Below the pieces are notes generated by a model, which had not been told where the DNA came from, made no database searches, and saw only the letters and a program-made list of their open reading frames with translations. DNA of 64,000 nucleotides from Prosapia bicincta (taxonomy: Eukaryota; Arthropoda; Insecta; Hemiptera; Cercopidae), in contig JBAIZL010000005.1 in assembly GCA_036971475.1 (NCBI GenBank), positions 173,438,386-173,502,385 on the forward strand. Reading direction: 5' to 3'. Both the position numbers and the translations under genes were made by a program. Shown here in pieces: positions 34,205-47,239 of the stretch (positions within the stretch are counted from its first letter, which is position 1; every line of letters starts with the position of its first letter).

Positions 34205-35660
34205 TTATTATTAATTTTTTAGAAATAAAAACGTTTTGTAGGTCTATGTAGAACATTGTATTAGTCAGGTAAACAATTGTTTTTTAACAATTTAAAAAAA
34301 AAATGTAATGCTTATTTTTGGTTTATATAATCATGAAAATGAATGAGTCAAAAACATGCAATGCATAATAATTTGCAATTATTACTATGGAGAATTTCCA
34401 TTATCAAAAGCTTTAGGTGTTCTCTAAATAAATTAGAGAAGACAAATCTACCTATTTAGTTAATTGTGTATTTCCTAACAAAAATATTATGTACATTTAA
34501 ATTTTAAAATGAATAACTTTTGCTTGGAGTTAATTTAAAACGAATCTTTGTTTGATCTTCATCACTGACTTCAAACACAAATGATTGATCTTGGATAATG
34601 GAAGTTCTACTGTATAATGTATTACTTTGAATTGATCCTTTTTTGCGTAGTTAAATTGACTACACTATTTTGCATAGTTAATTTAGAAACACTTTTTTAA
34701 ATGTTTAAAAAATAGAAATTTATGATGATAAATTTATTAGTGAAAGTAAAGAAAATTTTGACATAATAGGTAGTTTAATACTCCTACAAAAAGAAACCAA
34801 AATTAGTCCGTAGATTATCAAGAGACCATAAAAGTTTTGGTTATCATAAATGTTTTGATTAAAAATATCTTAAAACAGTCAACAAACAATATAGATTGGT
34901 TTGAACAGAATATAACAATATTTTACATATAATTTCTACCATAAAAGGTTTTTTCCATTGCTCGTGGGAAGAATGAGATTAGATCAAGTGCTTAGTTCTG
35001 AAACTAGCATAGACCATGGATGGACAATGATCAGCTGGCATATAGTATATCATTTGCCAACAATGGACTAAAATACTACTGTTTTTGCTTATGTTCCTAA
35101 GCCGTGTTTTTCAGGGAAAAAATAATATACCTGGTTACTTTTTATGACAATTTAATTGCCAAAAAAGAAACAAATTCACTAATGCCATGAGTATGTTGAG
35201 CAAGTAAATATTACCAAAGTTATAGTACTAGTCATTTATTCTATTTTAAAATACTTAAATATTCATCTTTCTGTGATAAAACTTGAGTGACTTATTATTC
35301 TTTTAAAATTATATGCATCTAAAATTATGTACTATTAATAAAATCTAAATATGACTAAACAATATGTTAATGTTTAAAAGTATAGTTCTGTTTCAATAAT
35401 TAAGTTATTTGCATAGAATTTATGTTAAATGCATTTGTTCTAATAAATAAAGTTTTAAATTAAACATGATTTTTGAATTGTTTAGTTTTTTGTGTTTTAA
35501 GATTTCTACTTTTGTCTATTATCAAAGGCAACCTACTTTCTACTTACCATAGATTTTTGATTTTACATGAAAATCAACCCCAATTGATTAAGACAAATTA
35601 ATAGATGATCTTAGGATTTGATCTAAATCCATTATATCTTAATTTTTGTTAATAATACAG
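34205..35660. other. AT-rich spacer, nothing recognised
   Basis: No supported feature. Confidence 0.5.
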
Positions 35661-35662
35661 TA

Positions 35663-36325
35663 CAGTCTTGAAAATCCGAGTCCCGATTTTCCAAGCTTTT
35701 TTCTACTTGAGCCTATTTTATCTATTTGAAAAGAAACGAGTTGGGCGTCCAAGAAATGTTATAGCAATAAAAAAAATGAATTGAGTCTTCAAGAAACATT
35801 TATATCAATATGTCATGCAAAGGAAATGAGTTATGCTTCCTAGAAATGTTTATATCAATAGGTATTTTTCTTCCTCCCCATTGTTCATTCTGTTCACTAG
35901 TGTTCTACAGATTGGTGTATTACCCAACTTCATCAGTATGTTTAGATGTCTGACAAGAGGTTTGTGGGCCATAAATATCTTTCTTTATTTACGTTGTAAG
36001 TTTCGACAGTCAACAAATATCCCTTGTCTAGAAAGCAGAAATGTTTTATGCGTGGCATAACAGAAAATAAACTCTCTTGAAGCAGACAAATCAATTAAAC
36101 AATGACGACACTCATGATTAGCTGGACCGGTGTTTATTCCCTGTTATTAATAAATCTGGATCGGTCTGTCACCACATTAATCTTGATATAAGGGGTTTTA
36201 CTGTATTAGCGTTCATTACAAGTCTTATTTTTTCTAATGCACAGGAACTTATTTCCGTGTAATCCGAGTTTTCGGCAATTCGAGGGTGTCTCGGTCCCAT
36301 TCACCTCAAATTATCGAGACTACTG
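35663..36325. mobile_element. Tigger-derived short element, about 660 bp
   Basis: TA-flanked ends CAGTCTTGAAAATCCGAG and (minus strand) CAGTAGTCTCGATAATTTGAG. The right subterminal part (GGACCGAGACACCCTCGAAT read on the minus strand) closely matches the left end of the element at 50896. Non-autonomous, decayed copy of that family. Confidence 0.65.
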
Positions 36326-37259
36326 TATATTATTTGGTTTTATTGTTTTTTCAGTGTTGGTTATTAAAATGGAATAGTTTCTTTAAAGTTACATATTTAT
36401 GCATGATAACCATGCAATTAATTTAGTATTTTAATTTTTTGTAAATTTTTTTATCATCTATTTGGTAACATAAATACTATGTACAACAGTTATGCAAGAG
36501 TGCTTCTGTAACTTGCCTAAGCATCATTGCACTGCAATTATTGAATTTTTTGTTTTGTTTTCTAACATTTCCTAAAGATATTTTAGAGAAGTTAATTTTT
36601 ACATTATACTTTTCTTATAAAAGATAAACTCCAAGCACCAGGTACTAGCATCAGCTTTCTATTAAAATTCAAACAACCTATATATACTCTTAAATCACAA
36701 ATAAAGAAAGATATTTATAGCTGTCCTAATGTCCTTTTATTATCAACTTATCTGGCAATTTAGGCCAACTCCTTAAATTTAGGTCAACTTATATTTTCTT
36801 ATAACTGTGTAAATCAACTGTGGTGTAATGTTTAATTTAAATAAATAAAGCCTGTATATCACAAATAACTTTTTCATCTATTTAACACCTTATGTACATA
36901 AGGCGTTATATAAATGAAAATGTTATTTGTGCTATAGAAGTTTTATTTACTTAAATTTGACTTTCTTAGTCTAAGTCTTTAACTGCTTTATTGTTTAGTT
37001 GGATTTCGGTTGTGTGCTGCAATAGATAATTTGATATAAACAAAATTAAAGTGAGTACAATTGGATAATGAGATTGAATGTAGTGATATTGATAGTTACA
37101 GTGATGATTCCAATACAATTTTCACAACATCAAAAACAACATTTCCAAGAAAAAAGTATTAGTTTATTTGACAGCATGTTTAGAGGCGAACCTTTGGTTG
37201 TTAATGCTATATACTTACGATTGTAGCCCCTCTACGATTGAATTTGTTGTCAGTCAGCC
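36326..37259. other. AT-rich spacer, nothing recognised
   Basis: Only a 16-bp palindrome CCTTATGTACATAAGG at about 36888 noted. Confidence 0.5.
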
Positions 37260-39260
37260 AAAAGAAGTAGAGGTTTGGTGGCCTTTGGAGGTCATGCAGC
37301 CTCTGCCATACAACAATGGGTATGGGTAGGATTATGAGGAGTAATGTTAGCTCCTTGCGATGTTAGGGCAGGGATTTAGAAGGAAGGTAATTCTAAGTGG
37401 AAGGATGTTTATTTAGATGGGAGGAATAAGGTTTTTATGCTGGAAGATGTTTATTTTCGTGTAATTTTTATATGTAAGTCAAGTATGTGGATGTGTTTGT
37501 GATAAAAAAAAATTAAAAATATGTGTTAACTTAGAATCTATTTGCAAGGATTATAGTGTCCTAATGTAAGATTAAACTATAGCTAGGTTTATAAGAAACA
37601 TTTAGACAAAAAGAACGTTGGTGCTTATAAAGTACTTCTGACCTAAGGCTACTGCCAAATCTAACAATTTGGCAAAAGATTAACATATTGGCCTAAGACA
37701 AGATACAAAGTGACTTAAGACTATGATTTTACCTGAATATCAGGCTAGGGACAGAAAAGAAAGGGATTATGTGGAGTACAAGTACCATGGCTTAAAGAGA
37801 GTGAAGGCTTAAGTCTGTGGTTTGTTCTTCCTTGCGAACAAGATGGGCTATGATTTATCTGTGTTGATCACAGCTCTTTATTTTCAAAGCCAAGGTAACA
37901 GTATTCTGCTGGCCCTGGATAACCTTTGAAGTTTTAATTTTGCTAAAATGAAACATGACATCATTAGTGTAGAGGGATAAGAATACTTGAAAAGATGCAG
38001 GAAATCATTTATATTAACAAGGTAGAAAAGAGGTTAGAGACTCATTGTTCATCAGTAAAATTTTAGCTGGATAGGTAGGATCTATGAATGAAGATAGTGT
38101 GTTTAGGAAAGGAGCTGGTGGCCAGGAAGCAAGATATGGTCAAAGGCCTTGCTGTCATCAAGAACACTGCAGTAGCTTGTTAAATGTATATCTATCACTG
38201 AGTTGTGACCTGCTGGGTGGTAAAGTGCTTCCTTCTGAAACCAAATTTCTGTCAAATATGGCTAAAGGAGGGTATGTGGGAATGGAGAAAGCATTCAGAA
38301 TGTTTGGAGAGAGACAGGAGATGCGGTGGTAGTATAAAGATGTAATAAGGGTTTGTACTGTTTTCAGAGAAGGATATTTTTTGCTGTTTTCCACCAAGAG
38401 GGAAATGGTAAAGGCAGAGTAGAAGGTAGAAAATTAATGAGGAAGGGAGGACAATTTTTTAAGGCTGAGGAGTTGATGTAGTCAAGATTAGGGGTCTCTT
38501 TAAGTTTTACTATCTGGGTGGCAGATTCAATTTTTCACTGTGTAAACCTCTTCTTCTGGCACATGGCTGAAAGTCCTGAACGTAACCATTCACAAAAGTG
38601 GTAAAAGTGTTGCCTTGATTCCAGAATGGGACAAAAACTGGATCTTGGGAGAGTCAGCAATCACCTCGGCCCTTTTTGCCAGAGAGAAGACAAGAACAGA
38701 AGCACTTTAGAGAGGATGACTGGACCTCTTTTCTTCAACAAGCTGACTGGTAGCCCTCATAGGGTTCCATCTTAGATGCACAAGAGGTCTAGAAAAGTGT
38801 TGGTTTGGTGGCCTTCCATAAAGGATTTTACAAAGATGGTTTGTTTATTCAATAACTTGAGAGCCAGTGATTGATTGTACTGTCATCGTCATTAAAGATG
38901 CACCTACTTTGTTATTTTGACCCACATGTAGTCGGGAACGGAAGAGCATCAGTGAGAATGTTGCATAGGAGAGGAGTTACTAGATATAGATAAAGTAAGG
39001 ATGACTTGAATGTGAAAAGGGAAGATGTCAAAGTTGTCAGCAGAGGGAATGGTTTGAAGAGACTGAGGGAGTAGATGGACAATAAAAAAATTTAGGTATT
39101 TCAAGTAACTCGTATAAAGGGTCAAGTAGAAACGAGGATGCATGAAGAGCAGATGGTGATGAGTAATAGGTTGTGATCTAAGAAGAGTCTATTTATAGAA
39201 GAAAAATAATAGTGAGATAGAAGCTATTGACTACTGTGATGTCTTTAACATCAGAGAGAT
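37260..39260 (-). mobile_element. Decayed non-LTR retrotransposon, minus strand
   Basis: About 2 kb of purine-rich plus strand. Minus-strand translation gives QKFGFRRKHFTTQQVT (near 38260) followed by AVFLDDSKAFDHIL (near 38150), the RT block with GFR and motif A of Jockey-like elements, and further left FLSLYTNDVMFHF, near motif B. To the right (38500-39150) more peptide-like minus-strand sequence may be endonuclease/linker but is too damaged to assign. No TIR or tail was identified. Confidence 0.65.
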
Positions 39261-39546
39261 GAGAACTGTGGTTTGTATGACAAAAATATGCGTTGTTCTG
39301 AACATGTAATATAAAAAAATTTCAAAGTAAATTCCTATTTAGGTCAACAAAGAAAAATATTATTTTTTACTGTTAATTAAATATTTACAATTAATATAAA
39401 AATATGTATGTAAGTATGACAGACTCACAATGTTAAATGGCAAAATGTTTTGTCCAAGTGAAAAATCATTATTACAATCAAATTCCCGTCATATGCAATC
39501 CACAAAAAGCTTTGTTTAGACCTCTCTTAGAATATCATTTCCAGCT

Positions 39547-39990
39547 ATCAGCAAGTTGGCTCAGTGCCTGAGTTCTGGATTTCAAACATATAGTCATACA
39601 GTTCGAATCTGACCTAAGGATATCAACTTTTTTAAATTGAAAATAATGAATTAATATTTGAAAAAAATTTATCAAATATTATTTACTACAAGTTTAAAAA
39701 AATGTAGTTGGATTTGAATGAATGAATAAAAAATATTTCATTAACGTTTAATGTTTAAATTTTTTGAACATTTAACAAAAATTTGAACAAGATACACACA
39801 CACATAGGCACGCACGCACACACACATATAAGAAAGTGCTGGATTTCAGACATGTTGTCATTCAGTTTGAACCCAACCTAAAGACAACGGCTGTTTAAAT
39901 TGAATTAATGATATAATATTTGTAAAAAAAAAACAGAATTAACATCAATTGCCATCCACTACAGGTTTTTAAAAAATGTATTTGAAATTG
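39547..39990 (+). mobile_element. tRNA-derived SINE, partially duplicated
   Basis: At 39550-39610 the sequence reads AAGTTGGCTCAGTGCCTGAG (A-box-like) and, 30 bp on, CAGTTCGAATCTGACC (B-box), the layout of a tRNA-derived RNA polymerase III promoter. A second, diverged copy of the B-box half starts near 39840 (CTGGATTTCAGACATG then CAGTTTGAACCCAACC) about 265 bp later, followed by a similar AT-rich tail. Confidence 0.55.
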
Positions 39991-40589
39991 AGTGGATAAA
40001 TAAAAAGTATTTTTCTAATGATTGAGAATTTGAACAAGATAACTCGTGAATAGGAAGAGTGAACTAATGTTAGGAATTGAAAAATTAGTTTAAAAAACAA
40101 CAATTTATCAACAGTCATAATTTTTATTTGAGCATTATTATAATTTTATTTAGACATTTTTTAATGTTCCCTTTCTAAAGATAATCTATTGAAACAGATT
40201 AACATGTGCCTGTTATATTTTATTTACCTCTATCTAAGTTCACTAGACAATTCATTGGCAGTAGTTTCGGTTAGATTCAGTTTCAATAATCACTTGCATA
40301 GTGCATAGCTTTCTCAAATTTCATTAGTAATTTAAAAATATATTTAATCCTCAGTTGTTGAAAATTATATTTATGCTAATAATTTAAGACAATATATTTT
40401 TTAAAGTGATTCCCTAAAATTTTACTCTTATTTAATGGAAAACACAATTTAATTTGTAAGTTTAATTACATTTGTTGCTTTAAATGTTATTATTTTGCTT
40501 CCGAATTAGGATTAATAAAATATTCTTCTGTAATAAAAATTCTAAAAATATATTGATTTAGAAAGTAGGATATTATTTCTCAGTAAAAC

Positions 40590-41140
40590 TAATACAGTGA
40601 AACTTTGGAAATCCATACTAATTGGTACTAAACCCTGTTCGGATTTAAGAAAATTAGGATATCTAAGAAAGATTTATAATATAAACAAGATACTTACTAT
40701 AATAATAAAATGAATGGTTTACCTTGAAGTGTTTAGTTTTACATCAGTGCTTTTGATTTTTTTGGCATTGCTGAAGATGGTTTTTTCTTTATTTTACTAG
40801 CGTTTAGTTTTGTGTAAAATATTGCTCTCATATACAATAAAAGAAAAGCGGGAAGTGTTTCAGTGGCTTGACAATGGTAAGAGTGTGACAAAATTCTTAG
40901 TGGTTTTTGAATTTTGTGTTGGGATAATACTTATCAGTTATTAAAAAAAGTGCACAAATATAAAAGGTTTGTGGTCAATAGGTACAAAAATATTCAAGCA
41001 ATTTCACAACTCATCAGTTTCTATCAATGACAATCTTAGTGAGTATGTTTGCTTATGATTTACTGAGGAGGGACAAAAAAGTGTTGCAATAAGTGATGTG
41101 ATAAGCAAGAAAAAGCCTAAGAAAATAAATTGGTGATTTT
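40590..41140 (+). mobile_element. Tigger/pogo transposase N-terminal fragment
   Basis: A TIR-like end (CAGTGAAACTTTGGAAATCC) at about 40598 is followed by IKEKREVFQWLDNGKSVTKF and FEFCVGI, the first CENP-B HTH, then FTEEGQKSVAISDVISKKK, the linker before the second HTH. No catalytic core follows. 5' fragment of a Tigger copy. Confidence 0.7.
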
Positions 41141-41417
41141 GCAGGTTCCACTAGTATATCATGTAGTTAGATCATTGAAAGAGGTGACATAGTGAGGACC
41201 AACTAACAAAAACTAGTGAAAAGAGGTTGCCGTTGATAAATATAAGTTTGCAGATTTAGTAGCATCCGAAAATCTTTACCTAACCAGATGTAAGCATAAT
41301 GGTGATTAATCTACATAAATTTTGTTTGAGCTTAACTTGTTAATACAAGTTATTTGTTGAGGTTATGTTAATACAAATAAAAGACGTACACAAAACTAAC
41401 AAATTAATCATTTAATA

Positions 41418-41460
41418 ATTCAGATGTATTTCAATGACTAAGTTATCATTATCAGTGAGT
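41418..41460 (-). ncRNA. Degraded hammerhead-like motif (B family)
   Basis: Minus strand: ACUCA, box CUGAUAA (G8 changed to A), stem II AUGA/UCAU, GAAA, short stem III, C at the cleavage position, then UGAAU. The right arm keeps the better 3' stem I strand UGAGU (43413-43417), which pairs fully with ACUCA. The retrotransposon target site overlaps the box and stem I. Confidence 0.4.
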
Positions 41461-41572
41461 GAGGAGAGCGAGACATTTGAGAAAAGACATTTATGTTGTT
41501 GGTTGAAGACTTTCCCGATGCAGCGTTGGAGAGGAACCAAATGGTGGAATAACACTTCAACATAGAAGCAAA

Positions 41573-41979
41573 CTCGAGGAGGACTGCCTCAGGGAGTGGT
41601 ATTGAGCCCAATTTTGTTTAATATGTACATTACTGACCTCCCAAACAAAATAAGATCAAAGAAGGTTAACTGTGCCATATACACAGATGACGTAGTTATA
41701 TGGACTGAAGCAGGAAATAAAAATAGGAGAATGTTTGAGACAGTGGAAACTGAGCTTAATGAGGCTATGAAACATATAGTTGTTTGGAGTAATTCTAATA
41801 ACATGATTATAAATGATCAAAAGACATGTTATCTGATTTTCTCATTCAAAATTAGAACTAGAGATACCAGCTTGAAAATTAACAACAATACTATCCATAA
41901 ATGTACAGAGGCAACATACATGGGAATTAGAATGGATAATAAGCTTACATTTACAGCACATGCTGAAACTATCATCTAA
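41573..41979 (+). pseudogene. RT palm/thumb of the non-LTR element
   Basis: TRGGLPQGVVLSPILFNMYI (motif B), then CAIYTDDVVIWTEA (motif C as YTDD), a palm/thumb with MKHIVVWSNSNNMIIN and KTCYLIFSF, and TEATYMGIRMDNKLTF. Frames break at 41979 (TAA). The 5' half of RT is missing through truncation. Confidence 0.85.
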
Positions 41980-42529
41980 TATTGCACATAAATCATGTAT
42001 TTTAAAGAGACTGGCAGGAATTAAATGGGGAGGTCAATCTCTTGACCTTCTTAACAAAACTTATAAGCATACCTAAAGCCTTGTTTGACTTATGGGGAAG
42101 AAGTAATAACGACAGCCAAAAAAATTGCAAAGATTAAACCTGAAGTTAGCCAGAACAACTGTTTACGATTCATCTTAGGATCAGTTAAGACAACTCATAG
42201 CCTCACTTCAAGCTTACACAAACAACAAACCATTAGATGAAGAATTCAACATGAATTCAGATGTCCTTTATGAAAAGTTGATGTATAGGAAATACAATAA
42301 TTCATGGATTATGGAATTACTTCCCAATCAGAAAAGTTTTAAGCATGTGGTTGTTAGCAGGAAAATAAATACATCTTAAATTGAGCAACCCTCACAATTA
42401 GTAAACCCATTGGATTTCATGCAATTTAATGTGTCATTGGATCTAATAGAGCCAGTGAACAAAACAATTGATATGCCAGAAAAAATATCCCAAATTGCCT
42501 TGAAAACTTTAAAGTAATGGTACCTGGAG

Positions 42530-42945
42530 GACTCATGGGTAAGAATCTACACAGATGTGTCTAGAATGCATGGCGAGTCGGGAGCGGGAATATACAGTAA
42601 TTACTTCTCATACTATTATGCACTGACTAATAACTCAACTTTTTTTGAGGCAGAACTGTTTGCCATCAACGAGGCTCTTCAACAGCTGATTCTAAGATCA
42701 TGGCTTGATACCAATATCATTATATTGGTTGACTCTAAATCTTCATTACAAGCAATGGCTAATAATGATGATACAGGTAGTGCAATTGTACAGAATATAA
42801 AAAAGAATTACAAAATTTTTAAAAACAATTTAATCAATATTGTAATGCAGTAGATCGCCTCTCATATGGGAACACAGGGAAATGATGCCGCAGATGAACT
42901 TGCAAAGAGAGGGACTAAAATTCTTCAAAAATCTTAAGTTTTATC
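42530..42945 (+). pseudogene. RNase H domain of the same element
   Basis: VRIYTDVSRMHGESGAGIYS (Asp 1; Gly of DGS is Val), FFEAELFAINEALQQ (Glu), IILVDSKSSLQAM (Asp), then after a TAG, IASHMGTQGNDAADELAKRG (His/Asp box). Order and spacing are complete for a retroelement RNase H; the stop before the last motif disables it. Confidence 0.85.
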
Positions 42946-43470
42946 ACTGCAAGCAAGAATAAAAAGTATTAATATCCTACCAACAAGGTCTTAGGAATAT
43001 GATGGAGGAAGATTGAAAGACAAATCCTGTAATACGTTTGAGCTGTTTGAGGTGAAGAGAACACTCTCGAAAAAAACATCTGTTGCTAACTTCAGGCTGG
43101 CCACAGATTGGTAGCCTCGCTAGACTGCCTCGCTAGACACCTTAGTAGAATGAAAATATTAGAACCTAACAGGTGCACAATATCTGCATGGCAAACATCT
43201 AATATGGACAAGGACTGCCTCCTGGTCTACAGTGGACTAGATAAGGAAAGACAACAACGAAGAGACTTACCTGGATTGTATTGGGAGACAAGATCCAAAT
43301 GGCAAAGCCAAGTGAGAAACATTGGAAGAAGAAGAAGAAGAAGGAGTCAGTGAGTGTTGCTACTACAACTGTAACTTACAACAGTTGTACAGCTTTGTCA
43401 TTGAAACATGTCTGAGTTAATAAATGATTAATTTGTGAGTTTTGTGTAAATCTTTTATTTATATTAGCTG

Positions 43471-44928
43471 AATAATCTAGTCTGAATCTTAAGGCACTTG
43501 TAACTAAAGGTTGGCTTCTAAAGAAGAGCCATAATCTTTAGGATATAAAATGAAGAAGAAATGCTTTAGAGTCAGCCTATAGACTACTGCAACTAATACT
43601 AATGTAATTTTGTAATTGGCAAATCTGGAAAGCCTTTTTGCTTTTAAATATGTTAATAAAAACACTCTTCTGGTATTATCAAGGTTAAATGAAGGATTGG
43701 GCGAGCAGAGCTTTGTTTAAGTAGTAGTATGAGCAATTTGTTTCCTCTGTTACAAAGTCTAGTAAAAAGAATGATTGGTCAAGAAGGTTTAATATAAAGA
43801 ATTTAATTGACAGTGCTTTAAATCAACCAGCTGTCATGGGTTTAGTTAAAAATGACATTAGAGAAATGTCTTGACCCTAAGCAATAAACCCAATGTTGAT
43901 AGCGTTGCGTCAATGAGCGCTGCTAACATCAAATACGTACAAATTAAAATGCTTGTATGAAATTAAATTGATAACAATAATTAACTTTTAAAAAAATAAA
44001 AAATATGGTATATTGGGTTTCAAAAGTGTGCAAAAATTACACTTTTAAATTAAAAATTATGCAAAAAGTTGGCCAAGTCTTCAATTTGTACACATATGTT
44101 CAAGGATAGAATCATAGACGGCTTCAACTTATTCCTGGGTGTGAACAAGAACAAGAATATTGTATAAAACAAAGGATTGATGGTAACTAGACTGTGGTGG
44201 TGAGTTAGTTTCCATGGTAACTGATTAAGACAATTTAACCAAAGTAACAAAGATGAAGAAAAGAAGACTGCAGAGCTGGTTTCAGGAGCAGCTAAAAAGA
44301 CTAAAGCTGATATTGTGCTGTAAAAGAGCATACTGATTCAACACAGATCAGTATGTTATTTCAGTACTGGAGTAGGTTGAAAATCCACTGGAGTGGAGCT
44401 TCATGATCAAAATCACATTCAGATTATAAAAAAAATTGGATTTTTAAGGTTGCACTGTAGCAATTTTAATTATCATGAGCCTTTGACAGCCCAAAAAATA
44501 ACTGTAATTATGTCTGATAAAATATGAATAATACCCAGCATTGTCATTTTGAAAAAAGCTGGAACGGATAAAACTGATCATCAATGATCATGCCTTGATT
44601 TAGCAAAGTTTAGTTTCTACTTTTACTTTTTCCAAACATTCATTAATTTAATTTTTATAAAATATTTTTTTAAAATAAATAAGTAGAAACCGCCACAGTT
44701 TATAACAATTGCAGTATATTTTTGACATAATTTTATAAAAAATTATAAACAATAAATGAAGGCAAAGTCTATTAGTATCTAATAGAAAGAAAAATGAAGA
44801 CAATTATAATATTAGATGTTTACTATATATTTATTTATTTTAAGCACAGAGGTAAAATTTCAAATATTAAGGAATTAACTCTGCATTAGATATACTGGCG
44901 CAGTAACAGAAAAAATTAAAATTTTGGG
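43471..44928. other. AT-rich spacer, nothing recognised
   Basis: Frames at 44050-44331 and nearby have no recognised features. Confidence 0.45.
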
Positions 44929-45081
44929 AGTTACGGTCTGAGTTGACAAAGGGACACATCTCCCGAAACGGCCGTCCTCAACACAAAAAAAGTAAGTGCT
45001 ACTATAGGCAAGTTAAAACATTTTTTTTAAAAAGTTGTAAGTGATCACTAGTAGCTCACGCGAAGATGGAATCAACAAATG
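44929..45081 (+). mobile_element. PLE-terminal repeat (E family), copy 1
   Basis: About 150-bp unit from GAGTTACGGTCTGAGTTGAC to GATGGAATCAACAAATG. Close copies at 47130-47237 (minus), 47240-47306 (plus, 3' part), 47342-47490 (plus) and 62587-62738 (minus). The last directly follows the stop of a PLE ORF, identifying the unit as a PLE end. Confidence 0.85.
44939..44980 (+). ncRNA. Hammerhead-like fold, variant UUGACAA box (E family, copy 1)
   Basis: Stem I UGAG/CUCA (44939-44942/44977-44980), box UUGACAA (44943-44949), unpaired A, stem II GGGA/UCCC, GAAA (44965-44968), stem III C-G with loop GGCC closed by A15.1-U16.1, C44976 at the cleavage position. The box differs from CUGANGA only at C3 (U) and G8 (A), which would pair with each other. 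Confidence 0.55.
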
Positions 45082-47129
45082 AAAAAATTAAATTAATTCC
45101 AGCCACCAGATGTTGAATATTTGTGAGTTGAATCAGGTTTACATCTTTTGGATTTATGTTCTAATAATTTGTAATTGTTTATTATGTGTCAGTGTTTTTA
45201 AATATGAAGATTAATTTATTTCATTTGTTAATGACTCCTTTAAGATTAAGGTGTTAGATGGAATGTCCAACATCTACAATACTAAATAAATTAAAACGTA
45301 CTACAATACTAAATAAATTAAACGTAATTTACGTGTTTAATTTTGAAAAGATATAATGAGAATCTGTAGCTAAGTTATAAATTATTTTATAATATAAGAA
45401 ACCTGTCATTTGCAATCTGACTTCTAAAGCATTAAATCTCAAAAAGAGAGATTTTTGAACTAAATCTGTAAAATTATATTTTGTTTTATTGATCGAGAAA
45501 TTTTTTTATAACAATCATGGCTTATATTTTTTCCCATTGAAGCTTTACACAAAATTTCATAATCATTTTGAAAAAAATGTAATTGTTTGATAATTCATAT
45601 TAAAAAAATTAATTTTGACAAGAAAATTTTGACTTTTTAAACATTATTTATTGCTAAAACGACTATTCAGGTTTTGTAAACTAAATTATATTGAGAAAGC
45701 TGTACATTATTAAAATTTTAAGTTAATAAAATAGTTATATTTATCTAGCAATAACAACATTCATATTATGAATTTTATAAATCTTTAAAAAACTGTATTA
45801 CCATTACATTATTTATTTATAGTTTTATACTCATAAATTAATATACATTTTTTATAAACTTGTATTCTGTTACATTGTCTACATCCAATTTTACTATGTA
45901 CAATAAACACCCAGTTAAAATACATCTGCTAACATAAGTTGCAACTTTTTTCCACAACATATAAATGATAAACATTAATTTCTAATTTTGAAACTTATGA
46001 AATTCTTAAGAATATTTTTCTAATTTACTTACAACTTATTGTATCAGCTCTACAGTTTTTACTGGTACATAAATTATACCTTTTACGATTTGTAACAGGA
46101 ATTTCACAAAAAAACTTTTTGAAACATTTAGAAATTGTGACAAAAAATCTAGAAGTCTGTTATGATTTTACATTTATTAGAATACATTTATATACAATGA
46201 TGGCAGAATTGTCTAAAGCTTACAATATTTCCTTCAATAAGGTGCCCAGTAAAATTAAATAAGATTTAATATTAAAAATCAAACTCTTTTGTAGATTTTG
46301 ATTTTGTTTCTCTCTAATCTAATATCTAATAATACACATTTTATAGAAAAATCATTTGTACACATTTTAAAATTTATAGTTGTTTTGACAAAACACATTA
46401 TTTTTTTCAACTTTTAAGCACCTTACCTATTAAGGCATTATTTTAAAACCAAATTCATATTATTTATAGTTATTTAAAGAAATGTGAAAATGTAAATTGA
46501 CTTAATAAACTGCAAAGATTTATAATAGTTTATTACGGTATATTAAATTTATATAAATATGGTTCCAAAACATGTGTTGCATTTAAAAATCTTATATTGC
46601 AAAATACAATCATATTTCCATAACAGAAAATAAATTTTAAAAAAATCAACAATATTAAAATTAATACAATTTATTTTTCTTTACTAGCATAGTACCTGAG
46701 CTGAAAATTTAGGCTCAATTACTCTAAAAATGCAATGTTAAAACCAAACCCTTTTTAAATAGCTTTTTGATACCCATTATTTACTTTTTTTTATCAGCAC
46801 AAGAGAAAGGTCTCTACCTACATGGTAATTTTGTAGTTAGCTTGAAATTTATCTTATTTTCTCTTTTTACTTCACATGATGTAAATAAAATTTAAGTTAA
46901 AAATTTTAATAATTTTTCACTAATTATTTTAATGAATAAAAAAATTAATTAATTAAAATTTTTAAAATGGTTATAAAAATTTGATTATTTCAGGTTTTGG
47001 TTTGTCTATAATATTGTCAATCCAAAATAACATCTTGTATAACTAAATATTTCAGCATCAAAACTGCTGAAATTTCAAATACTTGTCTGTAATTAATTTT
47101 ATTACAATAAATTCCAATATAATTTTAAA
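45082..47129. other. AT-rich interval between inverted E-family repeats
   Basis: 2 kb of AT-rich DNA bounded by E copy 1 (plus) and E copy 2 (minus), as if by inverted terminal repeats. It contains a 26-bp tandem pair near 45274-45326 and no recognisable coding sequence. Confidence 0.5.
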
Positions 47130-47237
47130 CTTACACTTTTTAAAAAATGTTTTAACTTGCCTATAGTAGCACTTACTTTGCTTGTTGAGGACGGCCGTTT
47201 CGGGAGATGTGTCCCTTTGTCAACTCAGACCATAACT
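47130..47237 (-). mobile_element. PLE-terminal repeat (E family), copy 2
   Basis: Minus-strand copy lacking the distal part (TAGTAGCTCACGCGAAG...). The hammerhead-like motif is at 47186-47227 with the same UUGACAA box. It abuts a plus-strand partial copy at 47240-47306. Confidence 0.85.
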
Positions 47238-47239
47238 CT

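Larger units (their letters stand above)
41462..43346 (+). mobile_element. Non-LTR retrotransposon with RNase H, inserted with 10-bp TSD
   Basis: Flanked by TCAGTGAGTG at 41452-41461 and 43347-43356. It begins shortly before RT motif B, so it is strongly 5'-truncated; it ends in a GAA-rich tail (43326-43345). Contains RT C-terminal half, RNase H and a tail. Different family from the element at 1-2524. Confidence 0.82.
41375..43470. repeat. Palindromic hammerhead-bearing element split by a retrotransposon
   Basis: The left arm 41375-41461 reads, on the minus strand, GUCAUUGAAAUACAUCUGAA...AUUAAUUUGUUAGUUUUGUG; the right arm 43396-43470 reads nearly the same on the plus strand. Without the intervening non-LTR insertion (41462-43346) and its 10-bp duplication, the arms would form one inverted-repeat element like that at 59252-59621. 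Confidence 0.65.

Noticed and set aside
38084..38332. 82-codon plus-strand frame
   Set aside because: Antisense to recognisable RT motifs (GFRRKH, FLDDSKAFDH) on the minus strand.
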